Below, piece by piece: positions 1 through 8,960 of a DNA stretch of 64,000 bases. Below the pieces are notes generated by a model, which saw only the letters and a list, made by a program, of their open reading frames with translations, searched no databases and was not told the DNA's origin. The stretch comes from DASQPR01 sp963797675. Lineage in GTDB: Bacteria; Actinomycetota; Actinomycetes; Mycobacteriales; Micromonosporaceae. Positions within the stretch are counted from its first letter, which is position 1, and each line of letters opens with the position of its first letter. Position numbers and translations under genes: made by a program. The stretch is taken from positions 1,116,001 to 1,180,000 of the forward strand of contig CAWCQQ010000002.1 in assembly GCA_963797675.1 (NCBI GenBank). Reading direction: 5' to 3'.

Positions 1-931
1 GTACACGCTGGCGGACGGTTTCGGCTACGTCGAACTCGGCCAGTCGCGCGGGCTCGACGTGAACGCGTTCGCGCCCGGCCTGTCGTTCTTCTTCGACGCG
101 CACGTCGACTTCTTCGAGGAGATCGCGAAGTTCCGGGCCGCCCGGCGGATCTGGGCGCGCTGGCTGCGCGACGTCTACGGCGCGACCGACGAGAAGGCGC
201 TGTGGCTCAAGTTCCACACCCAGACCGCCGGTGTTTCGCTGACCGCGCAGCAGCCGGTCAACAACGTCGTGCGTACCGCGATCGAGGCGCTCGCGGCCGT
301 GCTCGGCGGCACGAACTCGCTGCACACCAACGCGCTGGACGAGACGCTCGCGCTGCCGACCGACGAGACCGCCGAGATCGCGCTGCGTACGCAGACCGTG
401 ATCATGGAGGAGACCGGCGTCGTCAACGTCGCCGACCCGCTCGGCGGATCGTGGTACGTCGAGGCGCTGACCGACAAGATCGAGGCCGAGGCCGAGCGCA
501 TCTTCGCCCGGATCCGGGAGATGGGGTCCGACGGCACGATCACGTCGGGCCTGCTGCGCGGCATCGAGGACGGCTGGTTCATGGCCGAGATCGCCGACTC
601 CGCATTCATCTACCAGAAGGCGCTGGAATCCGGCGACAAGCGGATCGTCGGCGTCAACGTGCACACCAACACGAACGCCAAGGACCTGGAGATCCTGCGG
701 GTCTCGCACGAGGTCGAGCGCGAGCAGAAGCGGGTTCTGGCGTCGCGCAAGGCCGATCGGGACGAGCCGGCGGTCAAGGATGCGCTGGAACGGATGCTCG
801 CGGCGGCTCGATCGGGCGAGAACATGATCCCGGTCATGCTCGACGCCTGCCGGGTCGAGGCCACGCTCGGCGAGATCTGCAACGCGCTGAAGCTCGAGTG
901 GGGTGTCTACCGGGAACCGGCGCGATTCTGA
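1..931 (+). CDS. Acyl-CoA mutase large subunit (methylmalonyl-CoA mutase family), 3' part
   Basis: The reading frame is open from base 2 and stops at 931, so the N-terminal half lies outside the window. The visible 309 residues are the C-terminal half of the catalytic TIM barrel of B12-dependent acyl-CoA mutases: FFFDAHVDFFEEIAKFRAARRIWARW, the HTQTAGVSLTAQQP stretch and GGTNSLHTNALDE are family hallmarks. The protein ends at EWGVYREPARF with no cobalamin-binding domain, so it is the split type whose small B12-binding subunit is encoded elsewhere. Substrate-selecting residues are in the missing half; methylmalonyl-, isobutyryl- or another acyl-CoA cannot be chosen. Confidence 0.93.
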   Translation, partial: YTLADGFGYVELGQSRGLDVNAFAPGLSFFFDAHVDFFEEIAKFRAARRIWARWLRDVYGATDEKALWLKFHTQTAGVSLTAQQPVNNVVRTAIEALAAVLGGTNSLHTNALDETLALPTDETAEIALRTQTVIMEETGVVNVADPLGGSWYVEALTDKIEAEAERIFARIREMGSDGTITSGLLRGIEDGWFMAEIADSAFIYQKALESGDKRIVGVNVHTNTNAKDLEILRVSHEVEREQKRVLASRKADRDEPAVKDALERMLAAARSGENMIPVMLDACRVEATLGEICNALKLEWGVYREPARF

Positions 932-1012
932 GACGTACCTGACTGCAACCATTTCGGCAGGTTGTTGGTCCTACCTGTGACAGCGTTCGGTCACAGGGGG
1001 AAGCGGACCTTC

Positions 1013-4000
1013 ATGCTTCGAGTCGCTATATCGGCATTGAAGGCCCGCCGTAGCCAAAGTGCCATTCTGGTCGTGCTGGCTGCGCTCGTCACGGCCGCCG
1101 CCGTCGCGGCACCGTTCTTCGTGTACGCGTCGGTGGAGAAGCTGAGCGCGCTGGACGTGTCCGCGGCGCCCGCGGCACAGCGCGAAGTGACCGTGTCGCA
1201 CGCGATCAACCTGCAGACCGATGCCGCCGGCACGCTGGCGACCGAGTTCGCATCGATCCCGAACGTCCTTCGGCTGCCCGGATTCACCGGCATCAACAGC
1301 GTCCGGATCACCACGCTGGTCGGCCCGGACAGCGGTCCGGCGGTCGGGTTCATGAGCTACCGCGAGGGTGTCTGCGACCACGTTGCGGTGCAGGGCGGCT
1401 GCCCGACGGCGCCGGGCGACGCGATGATCAGTGCGGCCACCGCCGCGTACGCCGGCGTACACCTCGGCTCGATCCTGACGGTCTCGTCGACCGCGTTTCC
1501 GAAGCCGGTGCGGGTGCACGTCGTCGGCGTCTACGCGCCACGGGACCCGGGTGAGCCGTACTGGGGTCACTTCAGCCTGGAGGCGCAGCTCAGCCAGCTG
1601 ATCACGTCCGGGTACCACACGACCGACGCGATCTTCGTCAGCGAGGCGACGATCACCGCCACCGCCGCGACCGCAGCGACGGTCGACCGCGACATGGTTC
1701 TGAACGGCGTCCTGTCCGTACGCGATTCGATCGCGGACGCCGACGCGGTCTTCAACGCATCCGGTTCGCTGGCCCCTCGCAACTACGTCGTCACCTCGGC
1801 ACTCCGCGACCTGTCCAACAAGATGATCATCGACACGAACCAGATCTTCATCGGGGTCCCGATCGGTGCGGTGGAACTCGTGGTGTTCGGCTGGTTCGCG
1901 CTGTTCTTCTCGATCCGGGCGACCGCTCAAGCGCGCCGGTTCGACGTCGGCATCCTCAAGCTGCGAGGCGTCCGCCGCCGCAGCCTGTGGCGGCTGATGA
2001 TCGATCAGAGTGCACTGCCGCTCGCCGCCGGCCTCCCGTTCGGCCTCGTGCTCGGATTCTTCGGCGCGCGGATCGTGGCCGGTCCGGTCACCGTCGGAAG
2101 CGATGTGATGACCGGGATTGCCCTCGCGGCGGCCGCTGCGATCCTCGCCGTGTTCGGCGGTCTCCTGGCTGCGTTGCTGGCCGAGCGCAGCGCGCTCGCG
2201 ACGCCGGTCGGTGAGCTTCTGCGCAGTACGCCGGCCCGCCGGCGGGCATGGACGGCGAACGTCATCGATCTCATCCTGGTCGTGATCGCGCTCACCGGTG
2301 TGGTCGAGATCCACACCGTGGCCAGCGCGGACGGGGCGGCACTGTCCTCGCTCGCGCCGATCCTGGTCGCGTTCGCCGCCGGCCTGCTCGCCACCCGCCT
2401 GCTCGCCCCGCTGGCGAAGCGGGCGGTGGCCGTGAGCCGTCGTACCGGACGCAGCCGGGGCCTGCTGGTGTCGACCTACCTGGCGCGCCGGCCGGGTCTG
2501 GACCGGCTCGTGTCACTTCTGACGATCGCGGTCGCGCTGTGCGGATATTCGATCATGGCAGGCGCCGCGGCGGCACAGGCGCGTGCGGCGCGCGCGACGC
2601 TGGAGGTCGGGTCGGCGAACGTGCTGACGGTCGCGCCGATCGCGCCGACGAAGTTGATGGACGCGGTACGGGCGGCGGATCCCTCCGGGCGGTACGCGAT
2701 GGCGGCGACCGAGGTGGCGGCGGATACCAGCAGTGCGGTCCTGGCCGTGGACAGCACCCGACTGTCCGCGATCGTGCCACGCGGAGCGGCGGGCGACGAC
2801 GATCCGGCGACGATTGCGGCTCTGATCCGTCCGACGCCGGCGCGGAACGTTGCCGTCTCCGGCACCGATCTGCAGCTGACCGTCGATGCGCTCACGCTGC
2901 CGGTGGGTCCGGCGCCGGCGTACGCGGTGGCGTCGATGATCACCTCGGCGGGCTACACGTTCGCGTCGTTCGGACCGCTGATGCCCGGGTCGCAGACCTA
3001 TCCGGGGAAGGCCACCGGCTGCTCGGCGACGAGCGGCTGTGAACTCGTCGGGTTCCAGCTGACCGGCGGCCCGTCGACCGGCGGCCCGATATCGCCCGCG
3101 GCCGAGCCCGGGACGTCCGTCGTCATCACGGATCTGCAGGTGGCCGGCGCAGACGGGCCGGTCATCGACGCGACCGCGCTGCGTACGCTGCCCTGGCGTA
3201 CGACGTCGAACCCGCAGGGGATCGGCCTGAACATCCAGGCGTCCACGGCCGGTCTGCGGTTGACGATCCCGCCGGCGACGTACGGTCCGGTCCTGCTCAT
3301 GGATCCGACCGCTTATCTGCCCAGTACGCCGGCGGTGATCCCGGCGATCGTCGCCGGACCGCTGCCCGACGGCGCGGCCGGAGGGTTGCCGACCATCCGG
3401 CCGTTCGGCTTCGACGCGGTCTTCGTGCAGGTGGTGGCGGCGCGAGCGCTGCTGCCCCGGCTGGAGAACGGCGGCGTGCTGGTCGATCTGGACTACGTAC
3501 AGGCGCTGGCGGGTGCGGACACCGGCGGCCAGACGTCGGAGGTGTGGCTCGCGCCGGACGCTCCGCCGGGCATCAGGTCGGCACTCGCCAAGCAGGGCCT
3601 GGTCATCACGGCCACCGAGTCGATCGATGGCCGGATCCAGGCGTACGCCGACGAGCCGGCCGTCGTCGGTCTGCAGTTCCAGGAGTTGGGCGGCATCATC
3701 GCGCTGGCGATCGCCGCGGCCGTCCTGCTCCTCGCCGCATCCGTCGAGTGCCGTCCCCGTGCGCGGGAATTGGCTGCGCTCCGGCGCCAAGGCGTGCCGC
3801 AGGCGGTCACCCGGGGCACGACGTTCCTGATCTACGGCGTGATCGCCGGTGGAGCCTTCGTCGCCGGTACGCTCGGCGCGATCGCGGATCGGCTGCTGGC
3901 CAACAACGAACCCTTGTTCCGGGACGGCTGGCATCTCCTGCCACGACCGCCCGCGTTACCACCCGGCGCGCTGGCCTCCACGATCGCCGTGACCGCGGTG

Positions 4001-4081
4001 GCGCTGGCGTTCGCCGCGGTCGTCGCGGCATATCAGGTGGTCCGGGCTCAGGCGACCGAGGCGCGGGTGAATGTCGGATGA
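1013..4081 (+). CDS. FtsX-like ABC transporter permease, copy 1
   Basis: About 1022 residues. The ATG at 1013 (MLRVAISALKARRSQSAILV) is chosen because a GGGGG-rich Shine-Dalgarno-like stretch precedes it and it gives a short basic N-terminus directly before the first membrane helix. Membrane clusters lie near residues 17-40, 280-310, 340-395, 415-460, 500-525 and 900-1005, separated by two large extracytoplasmic segments, as in double-length FtsX/MacB-type permeases. The extracytoplasmic part has a Cys pair near VCDHVAVQGGCP. It overlaps the next permease by the ATGA tetranucleotide and belongs with it and the ATPase at 7162. The two permeases share landmarks (VCDHV...CP, VGVY.PR...EPYWG), so they arose by tandem duplication. 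The exported substrate is unknown. Confidence 0.88.
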   Translation: MLRVAISALKARRSQSAILVVLAALVTAAAVAAPFFVYASVEKLSALDVSAAPAAQREVTVSHAINLQTDAAGTLATEFASIPNVLRLPGFTGINSVRITTLVGPDSGPAVGFMSYREGVCDHVAVQGGCPTAPGDAMISAATAAYAGVHLGSILTVSSTAFPKPVRVHVVGVYAPRDPGEPYWGHFSLEAQLSQLITSGYHTTDAIFVSEATITATAATAATVDRDMVLNGVLSVRDSIADADAVFNASGSLAPRNYVVTSALRDLSNKMIIDTNQIFIGVPIGAVELVVFGWFALFFSIRATAQARRFDVGILKLRGVRRRSLWRLMIDQSALPLAAGLPFGLVLGFFGARIVAGPVTVGSDVMTGIALAAAAAILAVFGGLLAALLAERSALATPVGELLRSTPARRRAWTANVIDLILVVIALTGVVEIHTVASADGAALSSLAPILVAFAAGLLATRLLAPLAKRAVAVSRRTGRSRGLLVSTYLARRPGLDRLVSLLTIAVALCGYSIMAGAAAAQARAARATLEVGSANVLTVAPIAPTKLMDAVRAADPSGRYAMAATEVAADTSSAVLAVDSTRLSAIVPRGAAGDDDPATIAALIRPTPARNVAVSGTDLQLTVDALTLPVGPAPAYAVASMITSAGYTFASFGPLMPGSQTYPGKATGCSATSGCELVGFQLTGGPSTGGPISPAAEPGTSVVITDLQVAGADGPVIDATALRTLPWRTTSNPQGIGLNIQASTAGLRLTIPPATYGPVLLMDPTAYLPSTPAVIPAIVAGPLPDGAAGGLPTIRPFGFDAVFVQVVAARALLPRLENGGVLVDLDYVQALAGADTGGQTSEVWLAPDAPPGIRSALAKQGLVITATESIDGRIQAYADEPAVVGLQFQELGGIIALAIAAAVLLLAASVECRPRARELAALRRQGVPQAVTRGTTFLIYGVIAGGAFVAGTLGAIADRLLANNEPLFRDGWHLLPRPPALPPGALASTIAVTAVALAFAAVVAAYQVVRAQATEARVNVG

Positions 4082-7000
4082 TCGCGCTGATCGCTTCGAT
4101 GCTCCGGTTACGGCGATTCCAGGCCGCCATGCTCGCCGCGTTGGCGACGCTCGCGTTCGCCGCCGCGGTCGCGATTCCGGCGTTCATCGACGCCGTGAAC
4201 CAGTCGGTGATCGCCACCGAGGTCGGCCACGCATCCAGCGGCGAGCAGGTGATCGAGGCGGTACGGCGGTTCGCCGCCACCGGTCCGCGGCAGCGTCCGG
4301 ATACCACGTTCGCGACGACCGTACCGTCGGATATGGCCGAGCCGAGCCTCTCCGTGGTGTACGCGGACGAGACCGACGTGCTCGTCACCGGCAAGATCGA
4401 GACGGCGCCACGGCTGCAGTTCCGCCAGAACGTGTGCGACCACGTCGTACTCGCTGCGGGGCGATGCCCGACCGGCACGAACGAGGTGATGATCAGCGCG
4501 TCGCTGGCCGCCAGCGAGTCGCTCGGCGCCGGTGATCTGCTCTCGCTGCAGGCTGCTCATGTCGGGGCGCTCGCCCCGGACGGACCACTGATCAGCGCCA
4601 TCGACGGCTATGCCCCGGCCGTGTTCGACATCGTCGGCGTGTACCACCCGCGGAGTGCGACCGAGCCGTACTGGGGCCAGGAGAACCTGTTCGCCGCGGA
4701 TGCCATCCGCGGGACGGACAGCCCGATATTCGCCACTCAGGGCGCACTCTCGGCGGTCGACCACCCGGTGGAACTCGAGCGGGTCGACGCGGTCCTCGAT
4801 CCGCGTACGCTCACCGCCGGCAACATCGCCGCGGTACGCCAGCAGGTCAAACGATCGACGCAACAGGCATCCCAGGTGTCCGGCGGTGCCTCGTCGAACA
4901 TCCCGCAACTGCTCGACGACATCGACAACGACGTGTCGAGCGCTCACCAGACGGTGTTCCTCATCGCGCTTCCGCTGATCGGGCTCGGCTGGGCGGTCGT
5001 GTTCCTGGCGAGCGCGTACGCGGTGTCGGGTCGTCGCGAGGAGATCGGCGTCGTGAAACTGCGCGGCGTCCGCTACTCGAGGCGGCTGTGGCTGGGCACC
5101 GGCGAGGCGTTCCTCTCCATCCTGGTGGCGATCCCGTTGGGCTACCTCGTCGCCACGCTGGCGCTCCGGGCGGTGATTGGCCACCTGTTGCCCCATCGGC
5201 CGGACTACCCGCCGATCGGCGCCGGCGCGTTGTTCTACGTGCTGGTGACGTTGGCCGGCTGCATCGTCGCGATCCTCGCCGCCGCCTACCGGACGCTCGG
5301 CACGGCAGCACCCGACCTGTTGCGGAACGTACCGCCGCGGAGCGCGAAGTGGCGTACGGCCGCCGTCGAGGTGATCGTCGTCGTGTTCGCGGCCGCGAGC
5401 GTGGAACAGATGATCACCGAACAATCGGCGCTGGCCGGGATCGATCTGATCGCACCGTGGTGCGCGATCGCGGCGATCGGCGTGCTCTCCGCACGGCTGC
5501 TGGTCCCGCTGCTCGGCTTCGTCGGCCGGCGCGGGCTCCGGCGTGGCCGCCGCTCGCTCGGTTGGGGTATCGGCGCCCTGCAGATCGCCCGCCGGCCCGG
5601 CGTGACCCGGGTGTTCGTAATGATGGTGATCGCGTTCGGGATGGTGACCTACGCCGCCGCCGCGACCGGCATCGCCCGGACGGCACGGACCAGCCGGGCG
5701 GAGGTCAGCCTCGGCGGTGCCTCGGTCGTCTCGGTCGCACCGCTGTCGCGCTTCACACTGCTCGAAGCGGTCCGGAAGGCGGATCCCTCCGGCCGGTACG
5801 CGATGGCCGCCGCGACCATCCCGCAGCGCTCGGGGGACAGTCCGACCATCGTCGCAGTCGATTCGTCCCGGCTGGCCGCGGTGTCCGCGTGGCCGCCCGG
5901 CACGATCTCCGCCGCACGCGCCGAGACTCTGCTGAGCCCGGCCGGACGTGCTCCGATCATCATGCGTGGCGGCGTCCTGGCCGTGGACATGCAGATCGAC
6001 AAGGCCACCCCGGCGCAGTTCGAGCCCTATCTGGAGATGTACGTCCAGCCGCTGGACGGCGGCCCGACCGCGGGTGTCATCTTCTCCCAGCCGGATCCGA
6101 GGAAACCGGAGTGGGACGTTGATGCGCCGATGTGCCGTCAGGCCGGCTGCCGGATCGCCGGACTGACGCTGCACGACACCTACTACTTCGGGGGCGACAT
6201 CACGATCACGCTTTCGGCGCCGCGGATCATCGATCCGGTCGCGGCACCGTTCGACGCGTTCGCGGCGGCCGGAGCGTGGCACTCGGTGCCGGTGGCGGAC
6301 GTCAACGGTACGGCGGCCACGATCTCCAGCGGCGCGGACGGCATCCGCATCGACGGATCATCCGGTTCGGCCGGTTTCGCCGTACAGCTCAGCCCGACCG
6401 ACAACGTCTTTCCGGCACCGGTGCTCGCGACCGGGAAGATCGGATCAACCACGCTCGGCGCGCTCGGAGAGGACCGGATCGGCATCCCGATGCAGCAGGT
6501 CGCGCGCTTGCCGTCGCTGCCCGGCCTGCCGGCCGACGCGGTCCTGCTCGACCTGCAGGACGTTGACCGGATCCTGCCGGTGACCGCGGACAATGCGACC
6601 GATCCGGCAGTCTGGCTGGCCGCCGACGCTCCGTACGACATGGTGGCGAAGCTGAGGTCGGCCGGATTGACCGTGACCGGCATTACGGATGTGGCACCGG
6701 CGGTGACCTATCTGGACGATCAAGGGCCGTCCGTCGGCTCGATCTTCTACCTGCTGTCCACGATCGGTGTGGTTCTGCTCGCGCTCGGTGCGGTGGTGCT
6801 GGCCGCATCGGTCGACCGTACGCGGCGCGGTAGCGAACTCCTCGCGCTGCGCGTTCAGGGGCTGCCGTCCCGCGGGGTCGCGAGCGCGTCCGTTTTTGCC
6901 TACCTTGGACTCACCGTGATGGCCGTGATCGGCGGCCTCGTGGCCGGATTGGTCAGTTGGCGCTTGACCGGCAGCAAGGTACCGATATTTGCTGATGGGC

Positions 7001-7158
7001 ACACCCTCGACGGGATGTCCATCTGGCCGGCCTGGACCGGCATGGTGGAACCGCTCGCGGCGGCAGCAGCGTTGCTGCTCGTCGTGTCCGGCGCGGCTGC
7101 GTGGGATCTACGGACGTTCGTCCGGCGCGCCGAACTGAACTCGGCTACGGGGAGGTAG
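4078..7158 (+). CDS. FtsX-like ABC transporter permease, copy 2
   Basis: 1026 residues starting MIALIASMLRLRRFQAAML; its ATG overlaps the previous stop (ATGA), indicating translational coupling. Topology matches copy 1: an N-terminal helix, a large extracytoplasmic segment with the paired Cys landmark VCDHVVLAAGRCP, a central block of helices beginning near QTVFLIALPLIGLGWAVVFL, a second large extracytoplasmic segment, and C-terminal helices. A short cytoplasmic loop, REEIGVVKLRGVRYSRRLW, is the usual coupling region facing the ATPase in FtsX permeases. Three bases separate its stop from the ATPase start. The substrate is unknown; MacB-like roles include lipoprotein, peptide or drug export and envelope remodelling. 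Confidence 0.88.
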   Translation: MIALIASMLRLRRFQAAMLAALATLAFAAAVAIPAFIDAVNQSVIATEVGHASSGEQVIEAVRRFAATGPRQRPDTTFATTVPSDMAEPSLSVVYADETDVLVTGKIETAPRLQFRQNVCDHVVLAAGRCPTGTNEVMISASLAASESLGAGDLLSLQAAHVGALAPDGPLISAIDGYAPAVFDIVGVYHPRSATEPYWGQENLFAADAIRGTDSPIFATQGALSAVDHPVELERVDAVLDPRTLTAGNIAAVRQQVKRSTQQASQVSGGASSNIPQLLDDIDNDVSSAHQTVFLIALPLIGLGWAVVFLASAYAVSGRREEIGVVKLRGVRYSRRLWLGTGEAFLSILVAIPLGYLVATLALRAVIGHLLPHRPDYPPIGAGALFYVLVTLAGCIVAILAAAYRTLGTAAPDLLRNVPPRSAKWRTAAVEVIVVVFAAASVEQMITEQSALAGIDLIAPWCAIAAIGVLSARLLVPLLGFVGRRGLRRGRRSLGWGIGALQIARRPGVTRVFVMMVIAFGMVTYAAAATGIARTARTSRAEVSLGGASVVSVAPLSRFTLLEAVRKADPSGRYAMAAATIPQRSGDSPTIVAVDSSRLAAVSAWPPGTISAARAETLLSPAGRAPIIMRGGVLAVDMQIDKATPAQFEPYLEMYVQPLDGGPTAGVIFSQPDPRKPEWDVDAPMCRQAGCRIAGLTLHDTYYFGGDITITLSAPRIIDPVAAPFDAFAAAGAWHSVPVADVNGTAATISSGADGIRIDGSSGSAGFAVQLSPTDNVFPAPVLATGKIGSTTLGALGEDRIGIPMQQVARLPSLPGLPADAVLLDLQDVDRILPVTADNATDPAVWLAADAPYDMVAKLRSAGLTVTGITDVAPAVTYLDDQGPSVGSIFYLLSTIGVVLLALGAVVLAASVDRTRRGSELLALRVQGLPSRGVASASVFAYLGLTVMAVIGGLVAGLVSWRLTGSKVPIFADGHTLDGMSIWPAWTGMVEPLAAAAALLLVVSGAAAWDLRTFVRRAELNSATGR

Positions 7159-7161
7159 AAC

Positions 7162-8012
7162 GTGACAGGTTTGGCCGTTGCATGCCGGCGGGTCGTGCAC
7201 ATTTACCGAGGTGAAGGCGGTGACGTCGTCGCGCTCGCGGGTGTCGATCTGTCGATCGCGCCCGGCGAGATGCTCGCGCTGGTCGGGCCGTCCGGCTCGG
7301 GTAAGTCGACGCTCGTCTCGCTGCTCTCGGGGCTGATGCGACCGTCCGCAGGCCGCGTCAACATCGGTACGTACGACATGGGCAAGCTCGCGGACAACGA
7401 GATCGCGCGGCTCCGCGGCACCGAGATCGGCGTCGTGTTGCAGGGCGCGACGCGCAACCTCCTCGGATATGCGAACCTGCACCGCAACATCTGGCTGGCG
7501 CAGCGGCGGGCCGCGAAGACGTCCGGCATCACGCTGGACGATCCGGATCGCATCCTCGACCTGGTCGGCCTCGCCGGTCGGGGCCGGGCGCTGATCGAGG
7601 ATCTGGCACCGGGCGCGCGCCAGCGGGCCGCGCTCGCGGTCGGGATCGCGGCCGGCCCCGGACTCCTCCTGGTGGACGAGCCGACCAGCCAGCTCGACAC
7701 GGCCGGCCGCGATGAGGTGCTCTGGCGCTGGAGACCGTCAACGCCGAGCGCGGCACCACGATCGTGGTCGTCACGCACGACGCGGAGGTGGGTGCGCGGC
7801 TCGGCCGTGCGGTCACGATTCGGGACGGCCGGGTCGGCGCCGAGGGCCGTGACGGGCAGGACTTCGCGGTCGTCGCCGGAGACGGCACGATCCAGCTGCC
7901 GCCGGAGGTCCTCGGGATGTACCCGCCGGGCACGCTGTTCACGGTCGAGCATGACGAGGACGGCATGGTCTCGCTCGCGGTCGGCGGCTCGCACGGCACA
8001 CTGGCCGCATAG
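7162..8012 (+). CDS. ABC transporter ATP-binding protein of the FtsX-type pair (one frameshift)
   Basis: GTG start at 7162, preceded by GGGGAGG at about eight bases. Walker A GPSGSGKST (near residue 38), Walker B LLLVDEPTSQLD and the H-loop VVVTHD are present. The signature region reads LAPGARQR rather than LSGGxxQR, a degenerate motif. After DEVL (about 7720) the frame is lost. Adding one base there (CTCTGG to CTGCTGG) restores LALETVNAERGTTIVVVTHD and a C-terminus ending SHGTLAA at 8012. That repair gives the residue spacing usual for LolD/MacB ATPases between Walker B and the H-loop. It is probably the energising subunit for the two permeases upstream. Confidence 0.85.
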
Positions 8013-8062
8013 ACCGAACCGAACCGGTTGGCTGTGACACTTTGCCGGAGCCAACCGGTCCG

Positions 8063-8068
8063 TACTCT
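8063..8068 (+). promoter_or_regulatory. -10 hexamer TACTCT, leaderless start
   Basis: TACTCT fits the actinobacterial TANNNT -10 consensus. It ends six bases before the ATG at 8075, so transcription should begin at or next to the start codon. No Shine-Dalgarno sequence is present. Confidence 0.6.
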
Positions 8069-8074
8069 GTAAGC

Positions 8075-8944
8075 ATGAACGATCCACGAACAACTCCGTC
8101 GAACCTGGCCCGCGGCGCCGTCGATCTCAGCGCCTTGCGATCGACACCTCCGCCGCCTCCGGCGGCGGTCGCTCCGAGCAGCGGCGGCGCGCCGATGATT
8201 GTCGACGTCAACGAGCAGACGTTCCAGCAGGACGTGATGGAACGCTCGCTGTCCGTCCCGGTGGTGGTCGAGTTCGAGCGCAGCGGCGGCCATCAGCCGG
8301 TCCTGGAGAAGCTGGCCCGCGAGGGTGACGGCGCCTGGGTGCTGGCCCGGGTCGACATCGACACCAGTCCCCGGATCGCTCAGATGTTCCGGATCCAGGC
8401 GATCCCGACGGTGTACGCGGTCGTCGGCGGCCAGCCGGTGGACGCGTTCAACGGCGCGATCCCGGAAGCGCAGCTCCGGCAGTGGATCGCCGCGATCGCA
8501 CAGTCCGCCGGCGTGGCCGTCGAGGTGCCCGAGGACCCGCGGTTCGCGGCCGCCGACGACGCGATGATGAGCGGCGACCTGGCCGCGGCGGAGAAGGCGT
8601 ACCGGCAGATTCTCGCGGATGCTCCGGCGGACGCCGCTGCCGAGGCGGGACTCGCCCAGGTCGAGCTGCTGCGCCGGGTCGAGGACGTGGACCCGGAAGC
8701 GGCGCTGGCGGCAGCCGCCGCGGCACCGGACGATGTCGACGTGCAGCGGCTCGCCGCCGATGTCGAGGTCTACATGGGCGAGGCCGCCGTGGGGTACGCG
8801 CGACTCGTTGATCTCGTCCGCCGTACGGCCGGTGCCGAGCGTGACGCTGCGCGTACCCACTTGATCTCGTTGTTCGCGGTCGCCGGACCGGATGATCCCG
8901 CCGTCGCCGCGGCCCGCCGCGCGCTGGCGAGTGCGTTGTACTGA
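8075..8944 (+). CDS. Thioredoxin-like/TPR protein of the YbbN (CnoX) type, lacking the CxxC pair
   Basis: 289 residues. A Pro-rich N-terminal tail is followed by a thioredoxin fold (about residues 45-155: PVVVEFERSGGHQPVLEKLA...VDIDTSPRIAQMFRIQAIPTVYAVVGGQPVDAFNG, with the cis-Pro in AIPTVY). The rest is Ala-rich TPR-like helices (GDLAAAEKAYRQILADAP). This is the architecture of YbbN/CnoX chaperone-holdases. The segment that normally carries WCxxC reads FERSGGHQP and is a few residues short, so a disulfide exchange role is excluded. It is probably a holdase or co-chaperone. The ATG at 8075 is chosen because it sits at the predicted transcription start. Confidence 0.85.
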   Translation: MNDPRTTPSNLARGAVDLSALRSTPPPPPAAVAPSSGGAPMIVDVNEQTFQQDVMERSLSVPVVVEFERSGGHQPVLEKLAREGDGAWVLARVDIDTSPRIAQMFRIQAIPTVYAVVGGQPVDAFNGAIPEAQLRQWIAAIAQSAGVAVEVPEDPRFAAADDAMMSGDLAAAEKAYRQILADAPADAAAEAGLAQVELLRRVEDVDPEAALAAAAAAPDDVDVQRLAADVEVYMGEAAVGYARLVDLVRRTAGAERDAARTHLISLFAVAGPDDPAVAAARRALASALY

Positions 8945-8960
8945 CGATGTGGATCTAGCC

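Noticed and set aside
4108..6282. Long minus-strand frame (724 codons) opposite the second permease; similar ones at 971-2314, 2513-3934 and 10272-12230
   Set aside because: These are third-position shadows of high-GC genes: Arg/Asp/Gly-rich, without domains or ribosome-binding sites.
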